Source of the DNA: Chlorops oryzae
Lineage: Eukaryota > Arthropoda > Insecta > Diptera > Chloropidae
Reading direction: 5' to 3'
Assembly: GCA_020466095.1 (NCBI GenBank)
Contig: CM035807.1
Coordinates: 110,839,308 to 110,903,307 of the forward strand
DNA: 64,000 bases
The notes below the pieces were generated by a model. That model was not told the DNA's origin and made no database searches. It worked only from the letters and a program-made list of their open reading frames with translations. A program made the position numbers and the translations under genes. This document shows positions 11,132 through 21,514 of this stretch, one piece after another (within the stretch, counting starts at the first letter, position 1; each line of letters opens with the position of its first letter).

Positions 11132-11748
11132 CCATGATCATATAATTAAACTAAGCGAAAAAATAGAACGGTTTAGAATCAGAAAACCGAGCAGCTCAAT
11201 TGATTGACCATAAACTGTGACGGGAATTTTACCGACCACACCGAGGTGTATAGTATTTCCCGGACATAAAGGCCAGGGCCCGATTCAGTTTTGCTGCCAT
11301 GGGCAAAAACAATATTTTCCGCCCCTATGATGGCAATCACGAGGTGGTTCATATATATGTGACTTCCGCTCTGAGCATTTTCCCTGCCAACCCTTAAATC
11401 GGGGCCCTGAAAAAGACGACCAAAAAAAATGCAGGCAAACCCGTTGTCAGAAGCGATAACAACTCATATCTCAATGAATTCAGTAGGTTGAAGGATGACA
11501 AAAGTCAAAAAATTCAATGCTTTAATGCGGGAAATACTTATATCCGAGAAATACCTCATAAGAGTGCCCAAGCATTTTTTGTTTTCGACCTACGGATCAT
11601 TTTAGTTTCAAATTTTTTCCAAAATTGAATTCATTTGGATTTCATAAAACCCGAAAAAATTTTAGTTATATTCTTGGAACCCTCAGTATCTTTCCATTCC
11701 CACTTTTCCCACGCGAATATGGAAAAATATTGAGGATTCCAAGAATAT

Positions 11749-12108
11749 CAGGGGTGTCACAGAGTCCGATAGCTGCCGTGATTGGAATTTTAGTCGACTG
11801 AATTTTCATAGTCCCCGTTTAAACAGGGTGACAAAACGCGAGACACTGGAAGGAAACACATGAGAAAGACGGAGATGGAATGTCTTTCGTCTCTGTCACT
11901 CTCATGTGTTTCCTTCCAGTGTCTCTCTTAATCTAAACACGGACATATATATTTCATAGACAACCGAATAAAATAGGATTCTATGCAATCGACAACCGAT
12001 AATAGTTCCGATTCAAAACCAAAAACAACAAAATTTCTAAATTCTGTATGAAAAATCGATCGATTTTAATTCCGATACCGACAGCTATCGGATTCTGTGA
12101 CACCTCTG
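11749..12108. mobile_element. MITE (CAGGGGTGTCAC family), copy 1, with nested palindrome
   Basis: The ends CAGGGGTGTCACAGAGTCCG and, inverted, CAGAGGTGTCACAGAATCCG match the copy at 36331-36552. A second near-perfect palindrome is nested at about 11810-11945 (GACACTGGAAGGAAACACAT and its inverse). The flanks also carry an inverted repeat of TATTCTTGGAATCCTCAATA. Confidence 0.7.
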
Positions 12109-12365
12109 ATATTCTTGGAATCCTCAATATCTTTCCATTCTCATTTTTCCCACGCAAATATCTTATTCAATTAACGATAATTATATTAAAAAAAGCTTTT
12201 AAAAAATAAACATTCAAAATAAATAGAACAAAATATTTCCAATGAAATTTTATATTCCAAATAATTCAATACGATTCTCCACGGTTCAATAGACCAAAAA
12301 GGGCTTTGCAAACAGCTTCGCTGCTCTTCATATGAATGGAATGTCGCAATACAATCGCACATATA

Positions 12366-12537
12366 CAGTGTACTCTCTCTTAAGCGGACACCTACGGGAC
12401 CGAAAAATATGACCGCTTAAGAGGAGTGTTCTCCTAAGAGGAAACTATTTGATAAGCAAGAATACTAGGCCCAATTCGCAAAAATTGTCCGCTTAAGAGG
12501 AGTGCCCGCTTAAGAGGAGTGTCGCGAGAGTACACTG
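12366..12537. mobile_element. pogo/Tigger-like MITE, CAGTGTACTCT family, copy 1
   Basis: A 172-bp element with both ends CAGTGTACTCTC and multiple TTAAGCGG / CCGCTTAA words, flanked by TA on both sides. A second copy is at 48344-48514. Confidence 0.75.
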
Positions 12538-12664
12538 TAATGAATTCGACTGAAAAGTATTTTTAAATTACAATCTGGTATTTATAGTAAAATTTGATTT
12601 CAACGTTAAAATCCCAACCTAATACCCTCATTTAAGTGTGGACCGTTAAAACCCTCCAAAATGA

Positions 12665-12690
12665 ATGTGTGTGTGTGTGTGTGTGTGTGT
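12665..12690 (+). repeat. (TG)n microsatellite
   Basis: About 13 uninterrupted TG dinucleotides. Confidence 0.9.
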
Positions 12691-12840
12691 TCGTTTCAAG
12701 GCTTGTGTTTGAGTGTGGATTGAGTTGGAGCTGAATGGCGCTCGATTCATTAGTCTTGACGAAAATACATAGCGTATGCCTGGGGCATTGAATACAACAT
12801 CAGTTCGGTTTGTACATACATGCATACGTTTATACATAAA

Positions 12841-13924
12841 CCCAGCAAACATTCTGAGTCCTAAAAGACTCATATATGAATCCTTATAGGAGTCGGAGCC
12901 CTCATAATGAACTCTTTTAAGAGTCTGGAGCGTGTTTCCTCTTCGAAGGCTCTTTTAGTCCAGTCATATAGGAGGAACATTGGAGTCATATATGACTCTT
13001 TTGCTTATATCTGACTCTTATTCCTTCTTAATATGAGTCGATATATGACTATTACGCACTCATATCTGAACATTTTTTGCGCTCCATATGATAAGAGCTC
13101 ATATATGACTCTTTCGCACTCATATTTGACTCTTTTTTCCTCTATATAGAACCATATTGACTCTTCGCACTCATATCTGACTCTTTTTTCCGCTCATATA
13201 AGAAACATATATGACTCTTTCGCACTCATATCTGACTCTTTTTCCGCTCATATAAGAAACATATATGACTCCTATCGCACTCATATCTGACTCTTTTTTC
13301 CGCTCATATAAGAACCATATGTGACTCTTTCCGCACTCATATCTGACTCTTTTTCCGCTCATATAAGAACCATATGTGACTCTTTCCGCACTCATATCTG
13401 ACTCTTTTTTCCGCTCATATAAGAACCATATGTGACTCTTTCCGCACTCATATCTGACTCTTTTTCCGCTCATATAAGAACCATATGTGAATTCTATCGC
13501 ACACATATCTGACTCTTTTTTCCGATTTTTACATTTTTATAATTTCAAATATTTTTTCCAATGTTCATCATCTTCTCCGTGTCTGAATCTCGATACTCTG
13601 ACTTCTATCATGTGCTTACCCATGACACCATGTTAGCTAAAACGAAAGTCAGGGATTTTTTTCGTTTATAAGTTTAAAGTCAAATTCAAATTTATTTTAT
13701 TTTTCGTATTTTCGACATATTTCTGATTTATATAGGACTCAGAATATTTGAGCCTCTTATTTTCGACATAGTTCTGACTCATATAGGACTCATATATATG
13801 AGGGTCTTATTTTCTTCATATTTTTGACTCATTTCGGAAACATAAATATGAGCCTCTTATTTTACATATATTTCAGACTCATTTCGGACTCATATTTCGG
13901 AGCACTCAGAAAATGTTTGCTGGG
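12841..13924. mobile_element. Foldback-type element with tandem CATATATGACTC repeats
   Basis: The termini are inverted: CCCAGCAAACATTCTGAGT on the left and ACTCAGAAAATGTTTGCTGGG on the right. The interior is an array of CTCATATMTGACTCTT words; between about 13170 and 13510 they form tandem units of roughly 55-60 bases (CGCACTCATATCTGACTCTT then CCGCTCATATAAGAA). Open frames across the array are artefacts of the repeat period. No clear target duplication. The CCCAGC terminus is shared with 39741-40263 and 60209. Confidence 0.75.
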
Positions 13925-14867
13925 AATAGACAAACAAAAAAAAAAAAAAACATAAATATTTGGAAATGGAAAAGACAATTTACACACCTTCATTACTAAT
14001 TCGAATGGGTATTTGTAGACCCTGACGGGTGATTGAAATTTTTGCACCATTTCGTTGTTCCCTTTTTTTTTTTTTTTTTTTTTTTTCTTTCTTATTTTAT
14101 TGTAATGCAGGCGGAATTTTGTTGTTCTTACTGCCACTTACTGCTTATTATTGGCTTTATTATTATTTTTATTTTATCTCTCCTCTTTTACTCGTAAGTA
14201 TTATTATTGCTTAGCTATCAGATGTTTTCGATTATTCGTTTGTTCCTTTGTGTTACTTTCGAATGCTTTCGTTTGTTCATTAACAATTCGACTTGTTTGC
14301 ATTAACAATTAGGATTTAATTTCTTTTGCACTTGAGCGCACACGAAGAACTTGAGCAGTTTTCCTTTTTTTTTTGCACAGAAATCAATATTAGAGAAAAT
14401 TTGGACTTAAGTGGTTTTTAGTAAACAAACTCTTAACGACACACTTGAAGCTCTAGCTGCAGCGAAGCAAACCGGATTTCAATGAGGTGAACGAACAAGA
14501 TATTTTCGGATTAATATATTTTTTTTTTATTTAAATTCTTTTATTGCTTTTTTGTTGCTATTTTTTTTCTTTCTTTCAAACGAATTAATAAGATTAGAAA
14601 TTTTATATTTTATTTATTACATTAACGCTTGCTACTGCCGCTGAGATATTTTATTATTTTTTTTTTTCTAATATTATTTTTTTTAAGAAATAAAAAAAAA
14701 TCTCATTGGGAAGCGCGAACGACACTCCGAAAACGTGCTGCAAATTCAAGCGTCAATTGAGAACTGCGTCGTGTTTGGACTTTGAGTGCTCGGCCACCAC
14801 TTTCTTTTCAGATACTTATTCAATGTGCTGCATTCTCTTTCGCTCTTTCTCTTTCTGTCGTCGTCAT
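13925..14867. other. AT-rich DNA with homopolymer tracts; possible leader/promoter-like patch
   Basis: Long A/T tracts occur at 13937-13950, 14060-14087 and 14518-14528. The patch 14700-14860 has higher GC and, read on the minus strand, a GAGA-rich stretch and a CGCAGTTCTC initiator-like sequence, which would suit a minus-strand promoter. No downstream gene could be found, so this stays speculative. Confidence 0.25.
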
Positions 14868-15064
14868 CCCTGTAGAAGATTGGAGTACTCCAGGGTATGG
14901 TCTAAGAGTACTCGTAAATTCCCCAGTACTACTCGCCACAATGCATTCAACTGACGATTTTAACAATGTGCTGGCTGTCATTGAAAAATCTCTACTCGCA
15001 TTTGAAGTAGAGATTATGGGGCCAATCGAGTACATTTCATATGTTACGTTACTTAGCAAAGGCA

Positions 15065-15146
15065 ACGGCTCGGGCTGAAGTAGCGCATGGGTAGAGCCCA
15101 CGGAAGACCGGGATCGATTCTCGCCAAAGCGATTTTTTTTTTTTTG
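15065..15146 (+). repeat. tRNA-like (SINE-like) fragment
   Basis: TAGCGCATGGGT resembles an A box and, 30 bases on, GGATCGATTCT matches the B box at most positions; a T tract follows at 15134-15145 that could stop RNA polymerase III. It does not fold into a proper tRNA by eye, so it is at best a SINE head or decayed tRNA. Confidence 0.3.
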
Positions 15147-15478
15147 GATTAGTTATTCAAAATTAAATATTAAGAAGAATCAAATGCAAATAAAATATAA
15201 AAAAGGATTCTAAATTCATAGAAATATTTGAGTTTTGAGACGTCAATGCACCAATGTAGAAGTCAGACAAGCCATGTATTTTATTTTAAATTTTTTGTAT
15301 TTTTGAATTTTACTATTCTTCCACATTTTTTTTCGAACTCGCGCCCTTCAGATTTCTAAGCCAACACTCATCCATCACACTACCGAATTATCGGACTTAA
15401 AGTTTGCTACGCTGTTACATTACGTCTCGTTTACCGTGTCACTAGTTAGTCTCTACTCTCGGTATCTATACTCGTGCA

Positions 15479-16056
15479 TAGTGTTGAAACAAAATGAGTA
15501 AATACTACTTGATATCGAATACTTTTAGTCGATACTGAGTATATTTTGTACTCAATACTTACCACCAAGTATTTTCGCGGTATCGATACTTTAATGTCGG
15601 TATTTGCTCATAATATTTTTCCTTGTATTAGTGATAAAATTTGGGGGGTTTTTCCCTTTTCGAAGGACTTTTTCGATTTCATTTTGAAATGGATTTTTCG
15701 TAACCATTTTCCTAGGAAGGGAAAGGGATTTTTATAAATAATCTGCGCCAAATTATTGGCAGCACTGACAAGAAACAGTAATTCAAAAAGAAATGGCCAA
15801 GTCTAAGGTCTGTATCCATGTTACGCGCTTGGATTCGACAAGTGCAAAGTGCCGTATTTGTTTTAAAACACTGAAGTATTGTACTACCTCTGTTATGATG
15901 TGTAAATACCAAGAATCATAAAAATTTGCTTAATCTTGAGCAAGTACTACCTAGTATCGATACTTTTGGTTCGGTATTTTAGTGGTATCGATACTTGATC
16001 TCGATACATTAAATGAGTACTAGTATCGATACTTTTATGGTATCGTTTCAACACTA
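15479..16056 (+). mobile_element. hAT-type MITE (TAGTGTTGAAAC family), copy 2
   Basis: A 578-bp element with inverted ends TAGTGTTGAAAC / GTTTCAACACTA and exact 8-bp target duplications CTCGTGCA (15471-15478, 16057-16064), the hAT signature. It matches 6069-6628 at high identity. No transposase. Confidence 0.9.
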
Positions 16057-16131
16057 CTCGTGCACTGGTTCTTTTTCCTATACTCGAGGACTACTCGCTA
16101 GAGCTCCAATTTACCCCAATCTTCTACAGGG

Positions 16132-16908
16132 CATACAGTGAAACCAGTGAAATAGACTCATTGGGCGATGGAAGCATCGTTAAAATATGGAAATATTAGG
16201 ATAATATGCGAAAAAGTGGATTTTTAATAAGAGCTATTGATAATTTGAAATTTCTCGCCTCATGTTAGCAATCCCAGTGGCGCAATGCTTAGTCCCAGTC
16301 GGAAGATCTAAGGTTTAGCGATTACGTTTTTGTAGCATAGGACATACTCATATTAAGATACTTAATAGGATATGAGTTCCACTTATACAAATATTTTAGA
16401 GTAATTATATTAATTTTTGTCTGTTCGTACGGGACAAAGGTATCATTTTCTGTGGAATTCGTTGCCATAGCAAATTTAAGATTCTATTTTCATTAAGTTT
16501 TCGGTCCACTATCGCCGAAATATTCACTTAAAAATTGTCGAAATGGTCGGCGATAGTGACGAGAGGAAATTGATAACAAAGAAGAAATTTTTGAAAATGC
16601 TTGATCGTTGTCGGGTCCGCTATCGCTGAGTTAGTTCCTTACAGATCATGGATTGTTTCGACCATAGACTTTTCACTTATGACATCAATGAATTCATATA
16701 AGAACGAATTGCCGACAAGGATGCGTTACGCCCACAAAATTCATTACCGAAACCAAACTTGTAGTACATTACCTTCACTGCTATTATATTCAGGGTTGCA
16801 TTAAGATTTTTTCAAGGCTCTAGATAGTTTTTTTTTTTTTTGTAAATGACTTTTTATGGTTCGTAAGAGAAAATGATATAATGAAACTAAATATATTCCA
16901 ACAAAACG
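16132..16908. other. Region 3' of the SUN-domain gene
   Basis: No gene recognised. It contains the presumed 3' flank of the minus-strand SUN gene and a short palindrome around GGTCCACTATCGCCGA (16503) / GTCGGCGATAGTGAC (16541). Confidence 0.4.
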
Positions 16909-18008
16909 TTATGGATGGCCATATACAGCAATTCTGATGATGAAGAGGAATAGAATCAACTTAAAAATGCATAATATTTTTGAAAACACCCGACCTTACC
17001 GATAAACGCACGTGTATTGCGGATGTCCGTGATTGGTTTCGAATCGCACCTTTAGAATCTGAAACTTTCGGTTTACCTGCACATAAAATAATTGGCAAGT
17101 TCTATTGCTGGCGAATTCAAAGTCTCCAAGATGAATGTCTTCCCCCGTGTTTGAATCGACGCCCTAGAAACGAAAGATACATTATTATTTGCTCAGAGTT
17201 CTGCCACAACCCTGACTCGTTGGTTGGCTTACGAAAACTTTGAAATTCTTTGGCGCATTGGAAACATCTTTGGATGGCGAACGACTCTTTGATATATGTT
17301 CCATTTCTATGAATTCTATCCAGATCTGCGGAGCATCGAATTATAAAATATAACATCATTAAACCTGAACAATTGCTCACCTCCCTTGCAAGCTTTATTT
17401 CAAGTTCGGCTTCTTTATTCTTGAAGGCGAAACAGCTTCCAGGATCCATATTCGAACGTAGAACATTTGAAGGCGGATTGGATGAATGCCGAATGCCCAA
17501 AATATTGGATACAGAACTTTGCATGAGACTTTCGGTTTTTACATTTTGAATTTGCGCCCCAAGTGCCTCATCAGCATAGTTTATATATTGCGATGTATTG
17601 CAGCTATTCGATTGTCTATCATTTATGTCCGCATTTCCGGTATAGCGCGCTGACGATGAGGTTATCAGTGTTTCCGAATCGCAAGACGGTGCACCCGAAA
17701 ATTCGCTCAAGACGTCATCGATTTCACTCAATGTCCGACTCATTGAATCCAGGACGCTGGAATGATGTGATACTCTTTGCCGAACTCGACTTTCTATGTA
17801 AGTCCGTTCCTTGTACTGACTTCCCGACCTTCCGGATTAAAAGCGAAATTAATTTGGGCATAAAATCGAAAATGTTTTGAAAAGTTCTTACCAAAGTATC
17901 GTGAATGTCGAGGTTTTCTTTGTAATTATTCAGCAGGAAGTACACATTGAGAATAATTGGTATTAAAACAATTAAAAAAGATATTAAATGAACGACACAA
18001 ATCCTCAT
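16909..18008 (-). CDS. Small SUN-domain (SPAG4-like) nuclear-envelope protein, five exons
   Basis: Exons, minus strand: 18008-17892, 17815-17381, 17325-17233, 17163-17000 and 16933-16909. Phases agree throughout and give 277 residues ending IAVYGHP. Introns are only 55-76 nt with GT-AG ends. The start ATG has the context CAAAATG. Residues 4-27 are one hydrophobic segment (ending VLIPIILNVYFLL). A short, coiled-coil-prone stretch follows (SMSRTLSEIDDVLSEF), then a SUN domain with its hallmarks: NILGI, SNPPSNVL, DPGSCFAFK, EHISKS, NAPKNFKVF and GHPQYTCVYR. The two SUN cysteines (GSCFAF and YTC) are kept. SUN proteins span the inner nuclear membrane and bind KASH proteins; the compact form resembles testis SPAG4 types, but expression cannot be judged here. 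No defect is seen. Confidence 0.88.
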
Positions 18009-18127
18009 TTTGTTTTTCAATTGAATTTATTTTATAAATCAAAATTGAACCGATGTGTCAAATACGTCTATTCGGGACATTTCAATTCTATATTTATGAA
18101 TTTTTGAAGTTAACATGTCAATTTGAA

Positions 18128-18282
18128 CAGTGCCGTAGCAGAGACATTTCGGCGCCCAAGGACAATGGAGCTACAATGGAGGAAATACCAACCCACGCCC
18201 TCCACCCTAAATAAAATGACATTTATAAAAATTGGCTCCCGGGGCGGATTCCGCCTTCCATAACCCCCTCACTACGCTACTG
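18128..18282 (+). mobile_element. hAT-type MITE, CAGTGGCGTAGCGAG family, copy 3
   Basis: A 155-bp element with ends CAGTGCCGTAGCAGAG and CACTACGCTACTG, flanked by AATTTGAA and ATTTTGAA (7 of 8 match). It lies about 120 bases upstream of the SUN gene start codon, so the SUN core promoter must lie within that gap or within the MITE. Confidence 0.8.
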
Positions 18283-18298
18283 ATTTTGAAAGAAATAA

Positions 18299-18825
18299 AG
18301 CCCAAAATCCAACATTGCGAGAGCCCGAGACGAGACGCACACAAATTTCAATACATTCAATTATATGGCTCAAGCTCCAATGTATCGCACTGCGAGACCT
18401 CGTAGCGAGAAAATTTTGAAAAATTGAATATTTCTCGTTGCGAGGCAATTTGACAGGTTAATGATGTAGCTATTTTTTGAGTACTCGCTATTGGGTACTC
18501 GTTTAAACTAATAAAACAAAAACTGTTCATTGTTCCGTGAAAAAGAGCTTTTAGAATATTTCGCGAGCTTCGGTTCATTTTAAAATTTTTTGAAAATTTT
18601 TGAAAATTTTGAATTAAAATTTAAACTCAAATGATAGTGTATAATTTTTATGAGTACTCGGTACTCGTTAGATTGGTACTTGGTTCAAATATTGCATTAC
18701 TAGAAGCGATATTATGCTTCATCTACTGACGCAAAACTCCATGGAGATTGAATTGCGTCACGCAAAACATTTTCGTGACGTCGCGCACTCTCGCATCGGG
18801 CTCTCGCAATGTTGGATTTTGGGCT
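18299..18825 (+). mobile_element. PIF/Harbinger-like MITE (AGCCCAAAATCC family), copy A
   Basis: Inverted ends AGCCCAAAATCCAACATTGC and GCAATGTTGGATTTTGGGCT, flanked by TAA on both sides (18296-18298, 18826-18828). Three-base TWA duplications are typical of PIF/Harbinger. Copies B (28335, inverted) and C (30538) match; C also carries a MADF-domain remnant, which supports this class. Confidence 0.75.
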
Positions 18826-18910
18826 TAAAAAAAAATCTGAATTTGAAATAAAAGTAACCGACTAATTCTATTCAAGGGGATGCAGGCGATACATCGATGC
18901 TTTTACATTG

Positions 18911-19342
18911 TGGCCATTTACACGTTCATCAACATCGCTCGTGTAATACGCTATTTACACGTCAAGACATTTCGATAATGAAACAAAATTTTCGTCGGCA
19001 AGGGTGGCAGGGGAAGAAAGAAAAACGCTACCAAATCACATCCCCGTGCGTCCCTAGCCCACAAAAAGTGTGTTTCATTATCGAAATGTCTTAAAGGTAC
19101 TTTCAGACGATATGTTTTTTCCATGTGTACTGTCAAAATTTTCTTATTGGAAATTGAATATGGCGTCTAAAAGCAACCCATGCTTTGCATAGGTTCTCTC
19201 CAAGTGACGTGACATATGTAAACACAAAGAAATAGAACGCGTTCTAATTTCATATGTTTACATATGGAAAAATGGACGGATCGATTTGACAGTACACATG
19301 TAAAAAATATATCGTCTACAAGTACCTTAACGTGTAAATGGC
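18911..19342. mobile_element. Palindromic MITE, GGCCATTTACACGTT family, copy 2
   Basis: Ends GGCCATTTACACGTT and AACGTGTAAATGGCC are perfect inverted repeats. Inside is a second hairpin (AAGACATTTCGATAATGAAA at 18963 and its inverse near 19090) matching 9719-9870 in opposite orientation. Confidence 0.75.
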
Positions 19343-19814
19343 CTCTAAGCGGTCGCACTGAGTTTGATGCCAAATAAAATAATCGATACATCATTTTTCA
19401 TCGTACTCGATAATGCATAAATATAAAAATTCAATTTAAGCAAGGGTCTATCTCGTAGCTGAGCTGTTGTTTCCTTGATATTAAACACTGAAGATAATAT
19501 GAAATAGCATTCAATGGAATATTGTATGACTAACACTAATTCTGCACAATGATGTTGCTATTGCAAGAAACAAATTCGCTGCAAGCCCTACAGCCCAACG
19601 TGAAATGATATAAGTGTCATGTTTGTATGGCGCTAAAATCGCAATGAATTTGGTCAACGTGTTATGAAATTCTGAAAATCATGCGATGTTTGTCCAATTA
19701 CGAAAATAGTTTTCCGATATTCAATTAAACATATCGGCTTAACCATCGAAATATAACATTACGACAATGAAAAAATTCGTGCTTAACAGGACAGGAATTT
19801 TTTACTGATCTTAC
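19343..19814. other. Non-coding DNA, no feature recognised
   Basis: Open frames here show no domain or family resemblance. The stretch lies downstream of the coding-like exon on the minus strand. Confidence 0.35.
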
Positions 19815-20106
19815 TTTGCATTGAAAGGCATAAAAAATTATATAATTTATCCTGCATTATTCCAGTTACATAAAATGAGCTTTTCGTCTTAAACTTATCG
19901 GCAAGTGTATTCAATATCGAGAGCTGGTTAAACAGTAGCTCTTTCTGACTCTCTCTTGAATTGAAGATGGCATAACATAACAAATCCCTAATATTCTTAT
20001 CTGCAGCATTTACTTCGTAGCTAATTGATTCTTCGAGCCATTACTTAACGTACTCGATAGATCGCTTGTGCCCTCTTTCGTACGTGGAAAGCACGGATGT
20101 GCCTCT
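19815..20106 (-). pseudogene. Coding-like exon of an unidentified gene, one internal stop
   Basis: Read on the minus strand, a frame runs from about 20106 (after a possible acceptor ATTTTAG) to a donor GTAAGA at 19814, with residues such as TSVLSTYERGHKRSIEYVK, then TAA at 20043-20041, then WLEESISYEV, NAADKNIRDLLCYAIFNS, RESQKELLFNQLSILNTLAD. Codon use and helical character look like real protein, and the stop replaces a single codon. I do not recognise the family. It could be a pseudogene, an exon with a sequencing error, or a transposon remnant. It lies about 100 bases from the DRE/E-box promoter. Confidence 0.4.
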
Positions 20107-20169
20107 AAAATCGATTATAAAATAGAATTGACGTCAATAATTGACTGGTGTAAAATGGCCTCATTGAAC

Positions 20170-20240
20170 ATTGTATAATCGATACAGTTCGAAATCTGGT
20201 GCTTATCGATATTTTCAGTACATCCCACCGAACAGCTGAT
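20170..20240. promoter_or_regulatory. Housekeeping-type core promoter: DRE and E-box motifs
   Basis: TATCGATA at 20204-20211 is the DRE bound by DREF, and AACAGCTG at 20231-20238 matches the E-box-like Drosophila core promoter motif. They lie 27 bases apart between the minus-strand coding-like exon (19815-20106) and the plus-strand HDDC2 leader, so they may serve either or both. A second CGATA-type site is at about 20180. Confidence 0.5.
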
Positions 20241-20340
20241 GCATATAGTGCAATAGAGTTGTTTGTGTATTTTCTTTCAACGGAAAACAATTCGCCATAG
20301 TTCATAGTTAAATAATAATGCATATTGTATCGCTAAGAAA

Positions 20341-21514
20341 AAACCGAATTTTCCAGCAAAGAGAAAGGTAAAGATGCGGGTAGAAAGTACAACAATCAAC
20401 CACCGTTGAATGAAAATTCACACACGACACGTTCGAGCACAACACACACACACACACGCACATGACATATGGACATTCTCAGATACAGCTGTATATAGAC
20501 GAGCATCGAAGCACGTAATGCCATTGTAAAATGACAGTGGCAGTGGTAAAAAAGACGACTGCATAATTGACCAAAGGCCAGCGAAGGAATGTTGACCAAT
20601 AGTGGAGGAGTGATTTCTTTTATTTCCGAGAAAGCATCATTTGTTCATTCGAAGGCGAAGTGAAAAGGTGGCCCAGCTGTTGGTAACAGGGGAACAAATT
20701 CAAGTGAAAAGAATAAATATTTTCGAAAAATGTGCAATAGCCAGAAAGCTGTGATTACCGTCGATGTTATAAGTTGAAAATTTATAACGTGTGAAAATCA
20801 AGCGATTGGAAAGAAAAATCAGCGATATGCTAATTAGTTTATAAATGTCGCAAATGTGATCGAATTCACGGAAACACCTCATTTGTGCGTCCTTCACCTC
20901 GCACTTTGCTTTCTCTAGAAAGCAAAGCAGACAAGAAAGGAAAAAAATAATAATAGAAGAAAAAGAAAAAAAGTTCAAACTAGAGACGACGACGACGACA
21001 AACTGAACACGCGCCAAAGCAATCAGCAGGCATACAAACATTCGAATCTGGGGAACTGCGGAAATGTAGTGCTCTTGAATGTAGCTTCAAACAAATCGAG
21101 CTCGTGGTAAGTGAAAGAGTGCGCGGGAAACCGTCAGACTAGGTGTCTGGCACGATTAGATTGTGTACTGAAGGAATTATTATTGTAAATCTTTGTTTTT
21201 TTTTTTTTTTTTTTTTTAAATAAGCTATTGCGTAAAGACGATTTTATAGTTTCTCGTTCGTGTATGTATGAACGCATGTATGTCATGTAATGTACTCTTC
21301 TTTCCATCTGCTCTTCTCTTAGTTACAGCAAACTTTCCAAAACGCGACATATCATCACTCTCTGAAGTACCTTAGCAAATACAAGAGGCTCCGAATCACA
21401 TAAAAGAATAAGTTATAGTGAAATATTTGAATCGAAAAAAAATAAAAAAAAAAACTGACGCCACTTTTTAAGTTGAATCGATTTCACAATCAAGAGAAAA
21501 TATACAAACCAATC
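20341..21514 (+). other. Presumed HDDC2 5' untranslated region with one intron
   Basis: The stretch between the DRE promoter and the HDDC2 ATG has no long plus-strand frame. A good donor (CTCGTG followed by GTAAGT, intron from 21107) and acceptor (CTTCTCTTAG, 21322) define a likely leader intron of about 216 nt. A T-tract lies at 21198-21219. The transcription start is not determined. Confidence 0.5.
20513..20796 (+). repeat. HDDC2-side copy of the inverted duplicate
   Basis: Partner of 1368-1659 in opposite orientation, about 19 kb apart. It begins ACGTAATGCCATTGTAAAAT and runs to about ATAAGTTGAAAATTTAT. It lacks the 17-base block seen in the other copy. Confidence 0.85.

Larger units (their letters stand above)
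14868..16131. mobile_element. 1.26-kb foldback-like element with CCCTGTAGAAGATTGG ends
   Basis: Identical 16-bp inverted termini CCCTGTAGAAGATTGG lie at 14868 and 16131, flanked by CAT on both sides. Sub-terminal DNA is rich in ACTACTCG/GAGTAGT words. A hAT-type MITE (15479-16056) and a tRNA-like patch (15065-15146) lie inside. Confidence 0.65.

Noticed and set aside
13171..13506. 111-codon ORF with SYMSGKRVRYEC repeats
   Set aside because: It follows the period of the CATATATGACTC tandem array and has no start or splice context.
12841..13924. CRISPR-like array of spaced repeats
   Set aside because: Units are contiguous and degenerate without unique spacers, lie between inverted ends, and the genome is eukaryotic.
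14706..15101. Overlapping ORFs on both strands
   Set aside because: They cross the boundary of the CCCTGTAG element at 14868 and show no protein features.
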